Of a stretch of 64,000 nt of DNA, positions 23,531 through 34,779 are shown piece after piece. The DNA is from Fasciolopsis buskii (lineage: Eukaryota; Platyhelminthes; Trematoda; Plagiorchiida; Fasciolidae). Positions within the stretch are counted from its first letter, which is position 1. Each line of letters starts with the position of its first letter. Location: the NCBI GenBank assembly GCA_008360955.1, contig LUCM01001910.1, positions 193,031 to 257,030 of the forward strand, read 5' to 3'. The position numbers and the translations under genes are program-made. The notes below the pieces were generated by a model, which ran no database searches, was not told where the DNA came from, and saw only the letters and a list, made by a program, of their open reading frames with translations.

Positions 23531-24404
23531 ATTTGCTCATTTCGTGAGTTCTTTTTATTTTCATCGAAAACGTTTATCGGCCTTTGTTGGATTGTCTGTT
23601 AGTTATAATTCGATAAATAGGCAGATAGTCGGTTGACAGGGAAGGACAATCGAGTGCCTGAAAATAGAACTATGGGCGTTACTGGAGACAAAAGAATAAA
23701 TCGGTCAAAGCACGTACAGTCTCGACAATCCATAAAAGAACACGGGGTTGAGGGACCACATTTATTGATGGAGTGTGCATTGAAGTCAGAAACCGTGGCT
23801 AGCGAAGTTCGGAAACGTTGTACAAGTTAGGGGAAAACCGGGCAATCAGTATGGTCAAACAAGTCATTCCTGGCATAAGTTGTCCCTTGACATGGTCTCT
23901 GGCTCGGAGCTCCTGAACATATTTTTATCTGCAAAAATAGAAGGGAAGGGAAAAGGTAGCATAAGTTCGGTGGAACGTTTAACTACGGGCGCTAGGCTAC
24001 GCATGCGTACGATTCAAACAAATCAGTGAACCAAACTAGTGTCACAGATTCACAACCGAGAAAAGTGTTCAACTTACAGTGTACGATTACGGATTTCGTG
24101 CAACCTGTCATGGACTAACCTGAACCTGACATATTCCACCCCCCTTCCCCCGTGAATAGTCGAAATGCCGGAAATAATCAGTTGGCAAAAAGTGTTCATA
24201 CTCAACGTTTTTTTACTTTCGATCCGTCCTTAGATTCATCTTCATTCATGGACTATTGTTTCAGAACCACAATATTCCGTGTTTGGCTATCCTAGACCAT
24301 GGGTTGGACTCCTCTTCCTTGATCGGGTACGCTAAAATTCCATGTTACTATCATTTCTTTGAGTTGAAGTACTGATCATCGGTGTGGTCTCTGTTAGCTG
24401 CCAC
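23531..24404. other. Unassigned spacer
   Basis: No recognised gene or repeat. A plus-strand frame at 23,633-23,830 is hydrophilic and unassigned. Confidence 0.45.
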
Positions 24405-24590
24405 GTTTTTTAATCTTTTACTTCCTTCATTGATGAAATAAGTAAGTACATCATTTTTCAGGAAAGGGGTCGCGGTCAACAGAGGGATACCAAGTGGGAA
24501 AGCTGACCGTCGGTGGGAGGATTCGAACACGTGATCTTCACGTCCAAACACTACGACCACATCCGTTTGGCCATCGCTGGCCAAGTAGCC
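24405..24590 (-). repeat. tRNA-derived SINE, family A copy 2
   Basis: Nearly full-length on the minus strand. The A box TGGCCAAACGG (about 24,563-24,573) and B box TGTTCGAATCC (24,519-24,529) have the normal spacing. The body CTTTCCCACTTGG and CGCGACCCCTTTCCTGAAAA follow, with the tail TTTCATCAATGAAGGAAGTA at about 24,418-24,437. Very close to the 2.3 kb and 53.8 kb copies. Confidence 0.83.
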
Positions 24591-25276
24591 CGAAAGAGGG
24601 CCGTTCTCATGTTCTCCATACCCCCAGACCTTGTCGGTCCTCTTGGGAAACAGAACAACTTGGATGCTATTTCATGAACCGTGTAGTCTCTCTTACTACT
24701 AACCCTCTAAAAGATTGACGATACTGTGATACTCACTGGGGCAATATTTTTCGAATGGGTTTTGTGATCGATCTGAAATGTACAAAGCCAGGAAACTGAA
24801 CGGGAACCAAAACCTAATAAAGGTATCAGCCAGAATTTGCATTTGTACAACCATGCCACCAGATGTCTGCAGGCTATGCGCTGCGACAATTTATTCGGCC
24901 TCCCCCGAATGGAGCTGAACAAGTCTGAGGCAAGTTGCTTTTATGAAAGCTGTCTGCATGCTGATCTTGGTGACTGTTTCCAAAACAAATGGAATGACGC
25001 AATAAAGTTTATTTGTCGCAGATGGTATAAATCTTTCCACTCCACATCCCAGTTTAATTGTCTAAAAACTACGTTTACCTTTAGCCATTGCAAACCACGT
25101 TAACTCTGTATAATTTATTACTATTCACTTACCATTGGCGCCGATATCCAAGCGCCCTATTTTGGATGATCTCCAAATGAGTACTCAAGCCATCCAGTTG
25201 TTTATATAGACCACATAGTGTGGCATCGTTGACGTCCTTTGCCCTCTAGTTAATTTTTTGTTATCTTTTGATTTCC
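24591..25276. other. Unassigned spacer
   Basis: Nothing recognised; frames on both strands at 24,494-25,103 are in part read-through from the SINE. Confidence 0.45.
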
Positions 25277-25450
25277 TGAAGGCTATGATCAAGTGGCTAG
25301 AGTCTTAGGGTTTGGTTGTGACATTCGCGGGTTCGAATTCTCCCAAAACCAGTCAAATTCTCCACTTAGCAGCCCAAAGTTGGCCGCGGTCCCCCTTTAA
25401 AAGCTCTATGCACTTTACTTTCACTAATGAAAGACGTAGAATGTAAAAAA
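25277..25450 (+). repeat. tRNA-derived SINE, family A copy (diverged)
   Basis: The head has an A-box-like TGATCAAGTGG (25,286-25,296) and a strong B box (GGGTTCGAATTCTC, 25,329-25,342). The body (TTCTCCACTTAGCAGC, then GGCCGCGGTCCCCC) matches family A. The tail is altered (TTTCACTAATGAAAGACG) but in the right place. Confidence 0.68.
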
Positions 25451-26050
25451 TGAGAATCCCCGACTGGACTGTCTGATAAGCGTACTTTAATATCCCCAAG
25501 TTTATTGCAAATGTAATTCGTTAACTCGATCCATATTCTCCTCCCAGCAGACAACTTTGTGACCACGGTTTTTTCCCGAGAATGTGAACATGCTCGGTGA
25601 TTCTATAGATTCCATTGATTTTTCCGCCTTACCTGTTCATCATGTATCTCGGTACCGCGGGCATGGAATCGATTGTCTGGAAATCTGTCAGGATGTCTGC
25701 CACCTCTATGGAGACAGATTACTTCCGAAACTACAGATTTTCATCCGTCCTCCTAGAAACTTCTCAGTCAACCTAAAGAGGGCGCTTACAAGACTGGTTT
25801 GCGGTATACCGTCAAACATTTCACAACTGAGCTCGAATTTTAAGTCAAGTGTCGGAGTGCAGAAAATATGAACAATGTTTGATTTGGGAAGTTGGAGAAC
25901 AGTTAGGCAGCAGAAAACCAAAATCCAACCATGACGTCCAACAGTTCTAAACACAGCACCGCATGAACTCCCCCTTCCCCCTCCCCTCTGGTTGTTGTTC
26001 ATAATGGGCCCCTGCTAGTTCCTTCAGACTCAGTTCCAAGTAATTTGCCT
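25451..26050. other. Unassigned spacer
   Basis: No product recognised. Overlapping frames on both strands (25,584-25,871 plus and 25,706-26,002 minus) cannot both be real, and neither shows a known motif. Confidence 0.45.
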
Positions 26051-26054
26051 ACAC

Positions 26055-26519
26055 TCAGAAGCAACTGGTCTCGTAGTCCTGATTTATTTTGCCCTCTCTT
26101 GTTAAAATTAGCTCTTTCTTGATGGTGGTCCAATAAATCAACTTTCTAGAAAAATTTTCCAACTCTAGAAACCGTCCATGGTCGTTAATAACCCGTAAGA
26201 TGTTTTTTGTTGTTCCTGATCCAGTTCTTGTTCTTCCTATTTGATGTAAGTATTCGAGAAAATAAGTCTTAAGAGAACAGAAATGGGCGTTGAGTGCAAT
26301 GACCCCATGCAGTTTGCGCAGTAAACTTTTGGTGTCCACAAGATCAATACGATGTGCACCAAACAACATAATACAATGCAACACAATACAACACATTACA
26401 ATACAATATAATACAACACAACACAATGCCATGCAGTAAAATACACTGCGGTAGAACACATTATAGCACACCTGATAGGATGAATTATAGGAGTGGAGTA
26501 GCTGATGCGATTTTTGCAT
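26055..26519 (-). CDS. Uncertain open frame, 154 codons, next to a Penelope-like element
   Basis: One of the longest frames in the window. The first third (roughly residues 18-52) is translation of the pentanucleotide microsatellite at 26.36-26.46 kb and is rich in Cys, Ile, Leu and Val. The last ~100 residues come from non-repetitive DNA and look protein-like: mixed charge, few low-complexity runs, with segments such as LRKLHGVIALNAHF and NDHGRFLELENFSRKL. I do not recognise the family. It runs opposite to the Penelope-like element just downstream. It could be part of another mobile element, an exon, or chance. No start signal or splice site decides between these. Confidence 0.3.
   Translation of the reverse strand: MQKSHQLLHSYNSSYQVCYNVFYRSVFYCMALCCVVLYCIVMCCIVLHCIMLFGAHRIDLVDTKSLLRKLHGVIALNAHFCSLKTYFLEYLHQIGRTRTGSGTTKNILRVINDHGRFLELENFSRKLIYWTTIKKELILTREGKINQDYETSCF
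26360..26465. repeat. Degenerate AACAC/AATAC pentanucleotide microsatellite
   Basis: About 100 bases of imperfect five-base units (AATAC, AACAC, AATGC). A much shorter run of the same units lies near 918-945. Confidence 0.85.
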
Positions 26520-26589
26520 GAATTATCAAACAGCGCCACGTCTAGCTTATCGTTAAGAAACCAGCAAACGATTCTGCGGCTTTTTCATC

Positions 26590-28375
26590 TTTGGTAGAAA
26601 TCGTAAACAGAACATGCCGATCGGGCTGGAATTGGGGATGCTGTAAACAATACTATTTACCAATTTTTTCTTGTCTTGAACATATACTTCACATAGTACG
26701 ACTAGTTTTCTCGATCATCCTAAAGATGCCCAAACCCTCGATGATTTTACACCTCTTTGAAAATTACCACGGAGCACACTGGAGAAACACAAGTTGGCGA
26801 AAAAGTTGGTTTCCAGTGATTTGTACACCACAACGGTTGAAACAAAAGTATATGATACACTGGAACATATTCCAAAAGATTTGGCCTATGGGAACCACTA
26901 TTCCGATAATGTAGGGGTTACCCAAAATACATGAAAACGGAGTTCCATTGGGACCTATTTTTGACATGCGCAATTCGCCGTATCACGCTGTGGCAAAATG
27001 GCTGGCTAGGTTGCTGGAACTTGTTTGGCAGAAGATGGCAAAACGGCCTCAAAGACACATTTGGCCTTATTGACTCCGTGAAAGAACTAAATATGAAAGG
27101 ACAAAGAATGCTTTCTCTAGACGTCACCGCTTTTTTTACCAGCGTTCCGATCATGGAAACAATCGAGTACCTCTGTGGCTGCATCGAGAACAATGGCTTA
27201 GCGACAAGTATCCCGATAACAGACTTGAAACAACTACTGTTCTTTTGTATCCACAACGTCCAGTTTAAATTTGACAATCAAATCTACCGCCAAAAGGACG
27301 CCGTAGCAATGGGTTTCCTACCGGCTCCATTACTAGCCGACATATTCATGGTAAAGCTGGACAGTGGGTCACTCGAACTGTCAGTACAAACCCTCTACGT
27401 ATACAAATGCATGTGGGTGACATCTTTTGCGTACTCAACCCCTCAACGAGAACTAATCAACTACTGAATAATTTCAACTCGGCTCGCGCAAATGTGAAAT
27501 TCACAGCAGAGATGGAGTTGAGCAATAAAATAACACTCCTAGACGTACAACTAAGTCGTCCAGAAGACGGCTCAGTTTGGCGATATATACACAGGGAAGC
27601 CACGTCAAAACTCACAGCTTTGTACCTCTTAGTGTGAAGAAGAACCTGATTAGATGTCTCAAAGTCAGAACAAAACGAATAAGCACAGAAGATATTCTGG
27701 AAGCTGAACTGCTGACAGTAAGAAGAGTATTCACTGAAATGGCTTCCGAAGTCGGATAATCGATAAAATATTGGAGGCAGAAAAGGAAGTTCCTAGGAAG
27801 GCGACGGTAGAGAGAAAGTCAGTATACATATCTCTGTCATTCAAAGGTGACACGCTAGCACAGATAGCACGACGAAGACTGACTAGTGCTATTAATAAGA
27901 CATTCTACGCAGCCAAGCTTCGTATCCTGTTCAAATCCCGCCCCGTGGTGTCATTATGGTTGAAAGACAAAGTCCCTGATTCTGCAGCCTCGTTTTGTAT
28001 CTATTCATTCACATGTTCCTGTGGGACAATGTACATCAGCCGCACGACCAGGCGCTTGTCTGAACGCATCCGTGAGCACCACCCGGCATGGTTAGGCACT
28101 GGAACAATTAAGTCACTTAATAGCGCAGTGGTTTCACATCTAGCACAGACTAACCACACCGTGAATGTGACGCAAGCTTTCCGGACCTTGTATAAGGTCA
28201 GAGGTCAACAATCCAGGTTGGCAAAGTGTCGCCTCTGGAGCACTGCGGAAGCTGTCGCAATCCGTCTTCACAATCCTCCACTTTGTTCTCAAAAACAATT
28301 TGTGGTTGCGCTTCAACTCCCTTGGCCCACCCCCCGTCCCAATACAAAGCCTAGACAACAAAACATTTAACACAA
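26590..28375 (+). pseudogene. Penelope-like element: reverse transcriptase plus GIY-YIG endonuclease, frameshifted
   Basis: Penelope-like elements encode an RT related to telomerase, followed by a GIY-YIG endonuclease. In order here: GLPKIHENGVPLGPIFDMR from 26,915 (with TAG where Tyr usually precedes it), RT motif A LSLDVTAFFTSVP at about 27,110-27,150, motif B KDAVAMGFLPAPLLADIFM near 27,295-27,352, and motif C as HVGDIFCVL (27,407-27,436), where one of two Asp is replaced by Gly. LLDVQLSRPEDGSVW follows. The last 199 codons (27,771-28,370) are open and hold the linker and the GIY-YIG core, CIYSFTCSCGTMYISRTTRR, where YIG has become YIS. The frame changes at least three times between 26,915 and 27,771, so the element is dead. 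The N-terminal part before 26,900 is eroded, and no flanking pseudo-LTRs were identified. Confidence 0.92.
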
Positions 28376-28664
28376 CACGTTCATCTGTATTCGGGTTATG
28401 TTTGTAACACCACAAATCCCTTCCCGACCAATATTTTTGTCTAATCCAATCCCTCCTAAAAATTCTTCCTCATATATTGTGATTTAATGGCGTGGGTACG
28501 AATCATTTTACATTTCACAAAATAATGCTGACCTTGCAGAACTGAATATCACACGATCGATTTCATGCTCGTATTCAGTTCACTTACTCTGAGGAGAAAT
28601 AGGTTTTCACTCGTCTTTTTAGATAAACCACAAATCTGTTTTCTTAGTAGAATCTCGGTTGGAT

Positions 28665-28850
28665 CGTTAGGAGCTTGAATGGATGATAAATCCATTTAAG
28701 ACTCACATGATGATTCGTCGGGGGATTTTGGTCGATCAGGCAAGGCTAACGTTCAGAAAAGGGGAAACAAGGCCCGAACGTACTGGTTTTTCTTCTCAAT
28801 CGTGTGTTTAGCACACGGATGGACAAACAAACGTACTACTGAGAAAAAGA
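28665..28850 (+). repeat. Dispersed ~300-bp repeat family B, end-to-start junction
   Basis: The core (TTGAATGGATGATAAATCCA, TTTAAGACTCACATGATGAT, CAGGCAAGGCTAACGTTCAG, AAGGCCCGAACGTACT) follows the 44.65-44.78 kb copy almost base for base. It then passes into CACACGGATGGACAAACAAA (28,813-28,832), the unit start. It is the second example of one unit's end joining another's beginning. Confidence 0.75.
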
Positions 28851-29124
28851 AAAATCTATTTACCCGATTTTCACGGGTTGCTAACACGCAAACAGCGATT
28901 TTTACGAGTGTCACTTAGATGATGAGGGAAGTTTTACCCATCCATTAGACTATCAGAACGAATTAATCTTTAGCTCTGTTCCCGATGCTCACTTCTGATC
29001 AACGCCCGCCTACAGTCATCAAGCAGTACTGAAAACATCCGGAATAACTTAGCTGTCCGTAACTTGGGATGGTTCCAACCTGCAATTTTTCTTAGTGAAT
29101 CTGTTTTGCATAAGTTACGAGTAA

Positions 29125-29300
29125 TTTTTTTCATTTTATCAATCGTCCACTACCTTTTTAATGAAATAACACTACATATCATTTTTGCGGAAGAGGACCG
29201 CAGCCATTTGAGAGCTTCAAAATGGGGGAATTCGACCGGCGAAAAGGGGGATTCGAACCAGGAACCATTTTGTCCTAAAGGATGACTAAGCTAAGATAGC
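29125..29300 (-). repeat. tRNA-derived SINE, family A copy
   Basis: On the minus strand: the B box GGTTCGAATCC (29,249-29,259), the body GGTCGAATTCCCCC and CTGCGGTCCTCTTCC, and the tail TTATTTCATTAAAAAGG (about 29,154-29,170). The A box lies in a damaged head ending about 29,300. Confidence 0.75.
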
Positions 29301-29847
29301 CTTATTAAACCGTTCTCCAATTCATTTTCTTCACTTTCCGGCTACGCTATCCACACTCCACCTTACCGTCACTCCAGTATTGATTTCTTACTTGATGGAC
29401 AAGGATTTCAGTCTTATCGTTTAGTCTCTAACAAAAATAGCATGTTACGGTAGGATTAATAAAGGTACCCATACAGATATGACTCACCAAAAAACTTTCA
29501 GATACTTGTGATAAATTTCTGAACAGCTTACTATTTAGTACAAATAGTGTGTCTACATAAGACTCGCGAATCCTTTTTCTCAATCACCAATCCATTCTAC
29601 ATTTGGGCTCGCCTGTCGTTCTCCCCCCATGCAGGCGAACACTTTAATTTGTCTTCTAGTTTTTTTTAAACGAAAATCGTGACTCATTAATAAGTTCACC
29701 CGTTGTGAAGTAGCAGACACGGCTTGCATTTATGCGTTTCCATTCTCCCCTACCATTCTTTTATTACAAGGCTCATTTTAGCCCAACGCATGCTAATATA
29801 CTTTGCCACAGGTTTTCGCGTGTTTGAGCTGAAAAACGCATTCACTC
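29301..29847. other. Unassigned spacer
   Basis: Nothing recognised between a SINE and a short simple repeat. Confidence 0.45.
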
Positions 29848-29902
29848 ACTCATTCAGTCACTTAGTTAATCAGTCAACAAATCACTCACTCACTCACTGT
29901 CT
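29848..29902. repeat. ACTC-type tetranucleotide tract
   Basis: Interrupted ACTC/AGTC units (TCACTCACTCATTCAGTCAC and ATCACTCACTCACTCACTG). Short simple repeat. Confidence 0.8.
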
Positions 29903-31939
29903 CTCGATATATAATTTGGAAAAATGGTTGTTCTGGGTCCTCGCTAGCTTAGTTGTCTGATTACCTCCACGCGAATCGATCAATCGAAGCAAATCCAAGC
30001 GAAGTCATACAGCCGGAAGGAAAAGTTGGTCAGTCCGCTGACCCCGGTAGATTGTTTATATATGGCACATAGGATCTGTGAAGGCTCAAAAGGTAAATGG
30101 CAAAGTTGGGCCATTTTCAAGTGACCGGTTGCGATCAGTTGACTAAAGCGTCTGCCACCCAAATGATCGGAGACGTGACTCCCGGAAATGCCAGTCACTT
30201 TGGTGGCAGACCGCAACTCGCTGTTACCGGGCTCGTTAGTACAGTTGACCTATTGGTACCTTGGGTCATGGTTACCTGTTTCGCACTCTCCATGCGCTGG
30301 GCCCTAGGGGTAAGCAGGCATGTTCCTTTTATCACATTCGTGCTTGAAGCATGTCGTAAAAAAGAAGGACCAGATGTGCAGCACAATTTTAGTCCCAACC
30401 TCATATACAGTTAAGCTTAGCACCAACTGCCCCTCCTTTCAGACCAAGTCAACTCCTCCCTTTCAGGATGGAATTAGCGATTCATCCTATCGAGCAGTAT
30501 CGACTGATTACAGAACGAACGCAAATCATGAACGAGCAGAGGGTGACTCGAGCAACCGCACAGACAGAGATAGCCTTGTTTATTTCATGAAGTAATAAAA
30601 CACCACGCACGAAACGATGCTATTGGAAAAGGGAGAACGATGAATGTACAAGTGCCACAGATGAGTTCGTAAAAGACAAACTGTCCTGAGACAGATAAAA
30701 TATGTGAACAGTTAGAATGCCGCATTTCCTCGTCTGCTCGGTCGGTCGTCTTCCAACGGTATTCCTAGTAGTTAACAGGAAGTCCCAAAGTTCAAAACTG
30801 AAAGCTGAAGATAATTTTTTACACAAATGACCGGACTGTCATCTCATTCTTCTATAACTTCCGGTGGATTCCTGCCGAAATCGTCCCAGTCACATTTTAC
30901 TGGACTTTTCCTTACGAATTTGATGCAAATTAAGTATGGATAAAAAAGCTGACCCGATTTCGGTGATTTGTGCATGCGAGAGACAAAAGGAGTAATCTTG
31001 GGTTAGCGAAGCTCTCGCACACTACTAGCATCAAACTAGGATGAATATTGAAAATTTGGGCAAGAAAGAAAGGAAAGCATTCCCCTTGGATTATTCGTTC
31101 CCTCACTACCTTGGAGGTTTAAAAACAGCTGCTTGATATTGAATCAACGCTGTGAAATCGTATTAACGACGCGTACATCAAGACACATTTCTTCTGAGGT
31201 GATTGGAGAGTATGAAATAGTTTAGTTTTCTTGCAAACTCTTAGCTGTCCACCTTCAAACAGACTACAACATGTTCTCGCGAGGCTCGTTAACACACACG
31301 TGACCTAAAAGGAACTTGACTCTATACCGTTCCAAGATTCAAGGTTATGTTTGTTGGTTCCCTTCTTCCGGGGTGTAATGGGCCACAGCGATTATTCGGC
31401 AAGTTCCTTCCACTGCACCCATGCGTGAAATATGCGATAATAATGAAACGACAAAGGTTAACCAATAGAACAGTCAGTCGTTAGCACTCATTTGACTGGA
31501 CGAATAATTCAAATGGACAAGTTGTCAAGTTGTAACGTGTCGAAAGGAAAGAAGGTAAACTGATTAATTAGTAGTATTGATTGTCTAAACTCTAACAAAA
31601 TGTCTCTGACAATCATTTGAACCGAGAATGCCTATGGGTGGCCAGATTGAGTTTAAAAAAATAGTTTCGAACTAGGCAACGAAATAAGATGTCTCGAGTG
31701 CATAACCACCTTTGTTTTCGGATTCATTGGATCAAATCAGGACAGTATAGATTGCACGAAACCTTCACTTGATCTCCCATCGTTTCAGGTTTCTCCTTTC
31801 GTTTGTTAGTCTCTGGATATCACATCGTGGTCTCGAGCTGTTCGCAGCAGCTAAGATTCGGGGTGAATGAAACTCGCGTTTTGTTCTTTGTACAGTTATG
31901 CATAAGAAGGTGGCAGAGTTACAACGAAATCAGAATACC
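29903..31939. other. Unassigned intergenic stretch
   Basis: About 2 kb without a recognised gene or repeat. A plus-strand frame of 105 codons (30,097-30,414) faces overlapping minus-strand frames; no motif known to me is present. Confidence 0.45.
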
Positions 31940-31995
31940 TGTCTGGCGATTACTGTCGCTCATCATGTATACGTACCCGGCATTCTCCTGCTCAG
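31940..31995 (+). repeat. Family B repeat, short internal fragment
   Basis: Contains CTGTCGCTCATCATGTATAC and GTACCCGGCATTCTCCTGC, matching the TATGCATACCCGGCAC region of the 44.56 and 51.21 kb copies. The surrounding 104-codon plus-strand frame (31,803-32,117) runs through it and is probably not a gene. Confidence 0.55.
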
Positions 31996-34555
31996 TCACT
32001 TCCGCAAGTTTTGTTATGTGCAAAAACACGGATTACGCGACAGAAATCGTGCTTATTGACAGAATTGATATCGGGCTTACAAATCCTTCTAAGGAATCAA
32101 AAACCGTTCACACATGAAGCGCTTGTCTGCCATATTCACTGTTCAGATGCAGATAGCGATGAAATTCCGTGCACACAAACTTGTTTGTGATTCGCAAACG
32201 AGCTCCTGACACGCGCACTGCATTCACGGATATCTTAGTTTCGGTGACTGTAATAAATGCCACGTGAAGATAACCAAAACATTCCTTTTCAATGTGTACC
32301 GTGAATTCCGGAATAAGGTTATCGGCCAAAAACTTATCACCTTATCGCTCCTTAGATTCTAGGACGTCTTAGGACAAAAAACAATTTTTGAAACCCACAC
32401 AGTTTTGAGGACACAATGTAGGAGGCAGAAGAAAGACATTTTGCCCGGAGTTTGGACCGCTTTTCTACTGGCACATTTCGCGATGCAAGGATGCATCGGA
32501 TGATCGATGAGGCTGTTTGTAATAAAACCATTTCATCCGTTTATCAGGATTAGGCTTTTACAAAGCGTTTTGAAATCTCGATTATCACGGTCGCCAACCG
32601 TAACGTCTTCAATCGGCCGTTTTGACTCAAGTTCATTCCCATCCCGTTTAGTGAAGCGAGAACAAACAAATTGGCGTCTTGATGATCAACAGAAATGTCC
32701 CCTTTATTTAAAACTATCAAACGCCAATTGTACTACATCTCTCTGGTACATGGTCTTTTCTTTGACCTTCGTTTCGAATGCCGCCCCCGTTCGTCTCTGA
32801 GCTGGCCACTCCTTTTCCCGTCTCAGAATTGGCGCTAACGCTTGGTCCCCCATCCTGTTAGTCCTCATCCTGCTACCTGGCCTACGGTTAATCAGGTCTT
32901 CAGCCAGTGCGTCATGCACGTGAGTGCAGTCGGGCTTGTCGGACAGTCCTGCATTCCAGATATCATCCGCTGTCACATGGCTTATCGGATCGAAACAGTG
33001 ATCCCGCATATTTGGCACCAGTTCCCAGGCTCAACTTACAGAGGGCAAGTTTAGTTATGTCCGCAGTTGCAATGGTGAGTAGTGAGATCAGTGGAGAGCA
33101 GGAAGTGAACTTGATATGGCATACAGGTATTTAATAAGTTGAAACGCAGAAAAGAGAAGAGAAAGTCTGTCCTACAATCGACCCTATCTCCGGTTCCCAC
33201 TGGCTGCAGTCTGGAAAATCAAGCCAAACGAACACAAATTCACCTCGTAATCAAAGCTGAATCACAATGATCAACACTGACTGGCCGATACTTCTGTTGG
33301 CTGAATTAGTCCGTCATGAGTCATTGACTTTCTCACTCACCGTTTCCCCTCAAACTATTGATTAACGTATCCGGTGCGATGTCACCGCAGAAGTGTTGAT
33401 CTTTGGCCAAGATATTAGGTAGACCGAAGTAAAATTCACTACTCCTGTACTGGAACGCCAGGGCAACTCGGAAGGAAATAGACAGTTAGGACGTGCAGAG
33501 TCAACCACTTCCCGGGCAAGATGTGCAGGTCGAATCAGGTTTTTATGCCCATGGAATTTGAATGTAGTGGAGCAGGCCTGCCCAGAGTTGTTAGAACCCG
33601 CTGCAAAGGCAAGGGAGAACTCGGCAACCATGATACTGCGATTTGGTGTAGCAAGGATGCAAATAAACTCCCGATATGTCAGGTGTGGCAGCTGGTCATC
33701 TACGAGCAAAGTGAGAGGGTGGATCTGTGATTAGAACAACGATCGATTCTAGGGAGACAGGAGGCTAACCCTTTGACTACCGTCGGTCTATGGGCTGACA
33801 GTCTAAATAATGTGAAAGATTTTGACAGATTCCATAGTCATATCGTCCTGATTCGCACTTGTGTCGTTCAATTTTTTCTGTGGACCACAATAAGCAACTT
33901 TTCGTATCTCAGTTGATAGCAATTTATTACGCCACCTGATCCAACCAGTTGATGGAATTTTTTGGAATCAAAATTTACGGCATTCTGTTCTCACTATTGC
34001 GTAGTTATTTCACCCTTTAGCGTTCAGCGATCGTGACAATGAAGTACAACAACCCGACAGATTTTCCCTTCATTTCCTTAATCTCATTTGGTGCCGTCTG
34101 TTATTGGCTATTCGCAGCTAACTCCGAGAACAAACTACATGTGGAAAGCTGCCCTTTCTGGAGTCACAGAGACACAAGCCTCTCTAATAAGTCTCGCCTG
34201 CCAACCTCAGGCTTGTTAACAAGCCTAGAACGTTGAATACATGAAACCTACTTTGGCATCCCCAGTCATTGTAACCAGGTCTTGTCACACCCTCGAGAAA
34301 AATTCGCATTGCATTATTACCTACTTTGATGCATTCCAGTAGGCAGCTGCGGAAAGAAAATGCCAAACAGTGATACCACATGTTATGGTTTCCCAAACGT
34401 TTTCGAGCGGAAAGTTGGTCGACAAACATTTTGTAAACCGTATAAAGAAGAAATCGCCTGTTATAACAATCACCGAAACGGTGATATTGTGAACTGCTGG
34501 GGAATAACCGAGTTTTCAGTGAGTAAGATCGACTCAGCAAATGGAATCTCGAAAC
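31996..34555. other. Unassigned stretch with several chance-length frames
   Basis: Minus-strand frames at 32,704-33,018 (104 codons, hydrophilic, ending at a TAA that overlaps an AATAAA), 33,362-33,709 (115 codons) and 34,184-34,540 (118 codons) are the longest. None has a motif I recognise. The first is the most protein-like in composition. No paired splice sites support an exon. Confidence 0.4.
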
Positions 34556-34779
34556 AGTAGAATACAGTAGTTGAGCATGAATTTTGTTCGTAATTCAACG
34601 AAAGCCTTGAAGTCAGAGTTAACCACAAGTACAAAGGCATTTGAATGAATTATTAATCAGTTCAATTGCAGGCACTATACAACTCGCGCGTGGAATGGAG
34701 TCTGGATTTTCATAGTCTATTTTCGGTTTGGGCTACAAACTGGAGGATATTCGAATTTCATCTGAATTCTTTCTAACAT

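Noticed and set aside
33036..33046. GTAAGT on the minus strand as a splice donor
   Set aside because: A perfect donor hexamer alone occurs by chance about every few kb; no exon could be placed before it.
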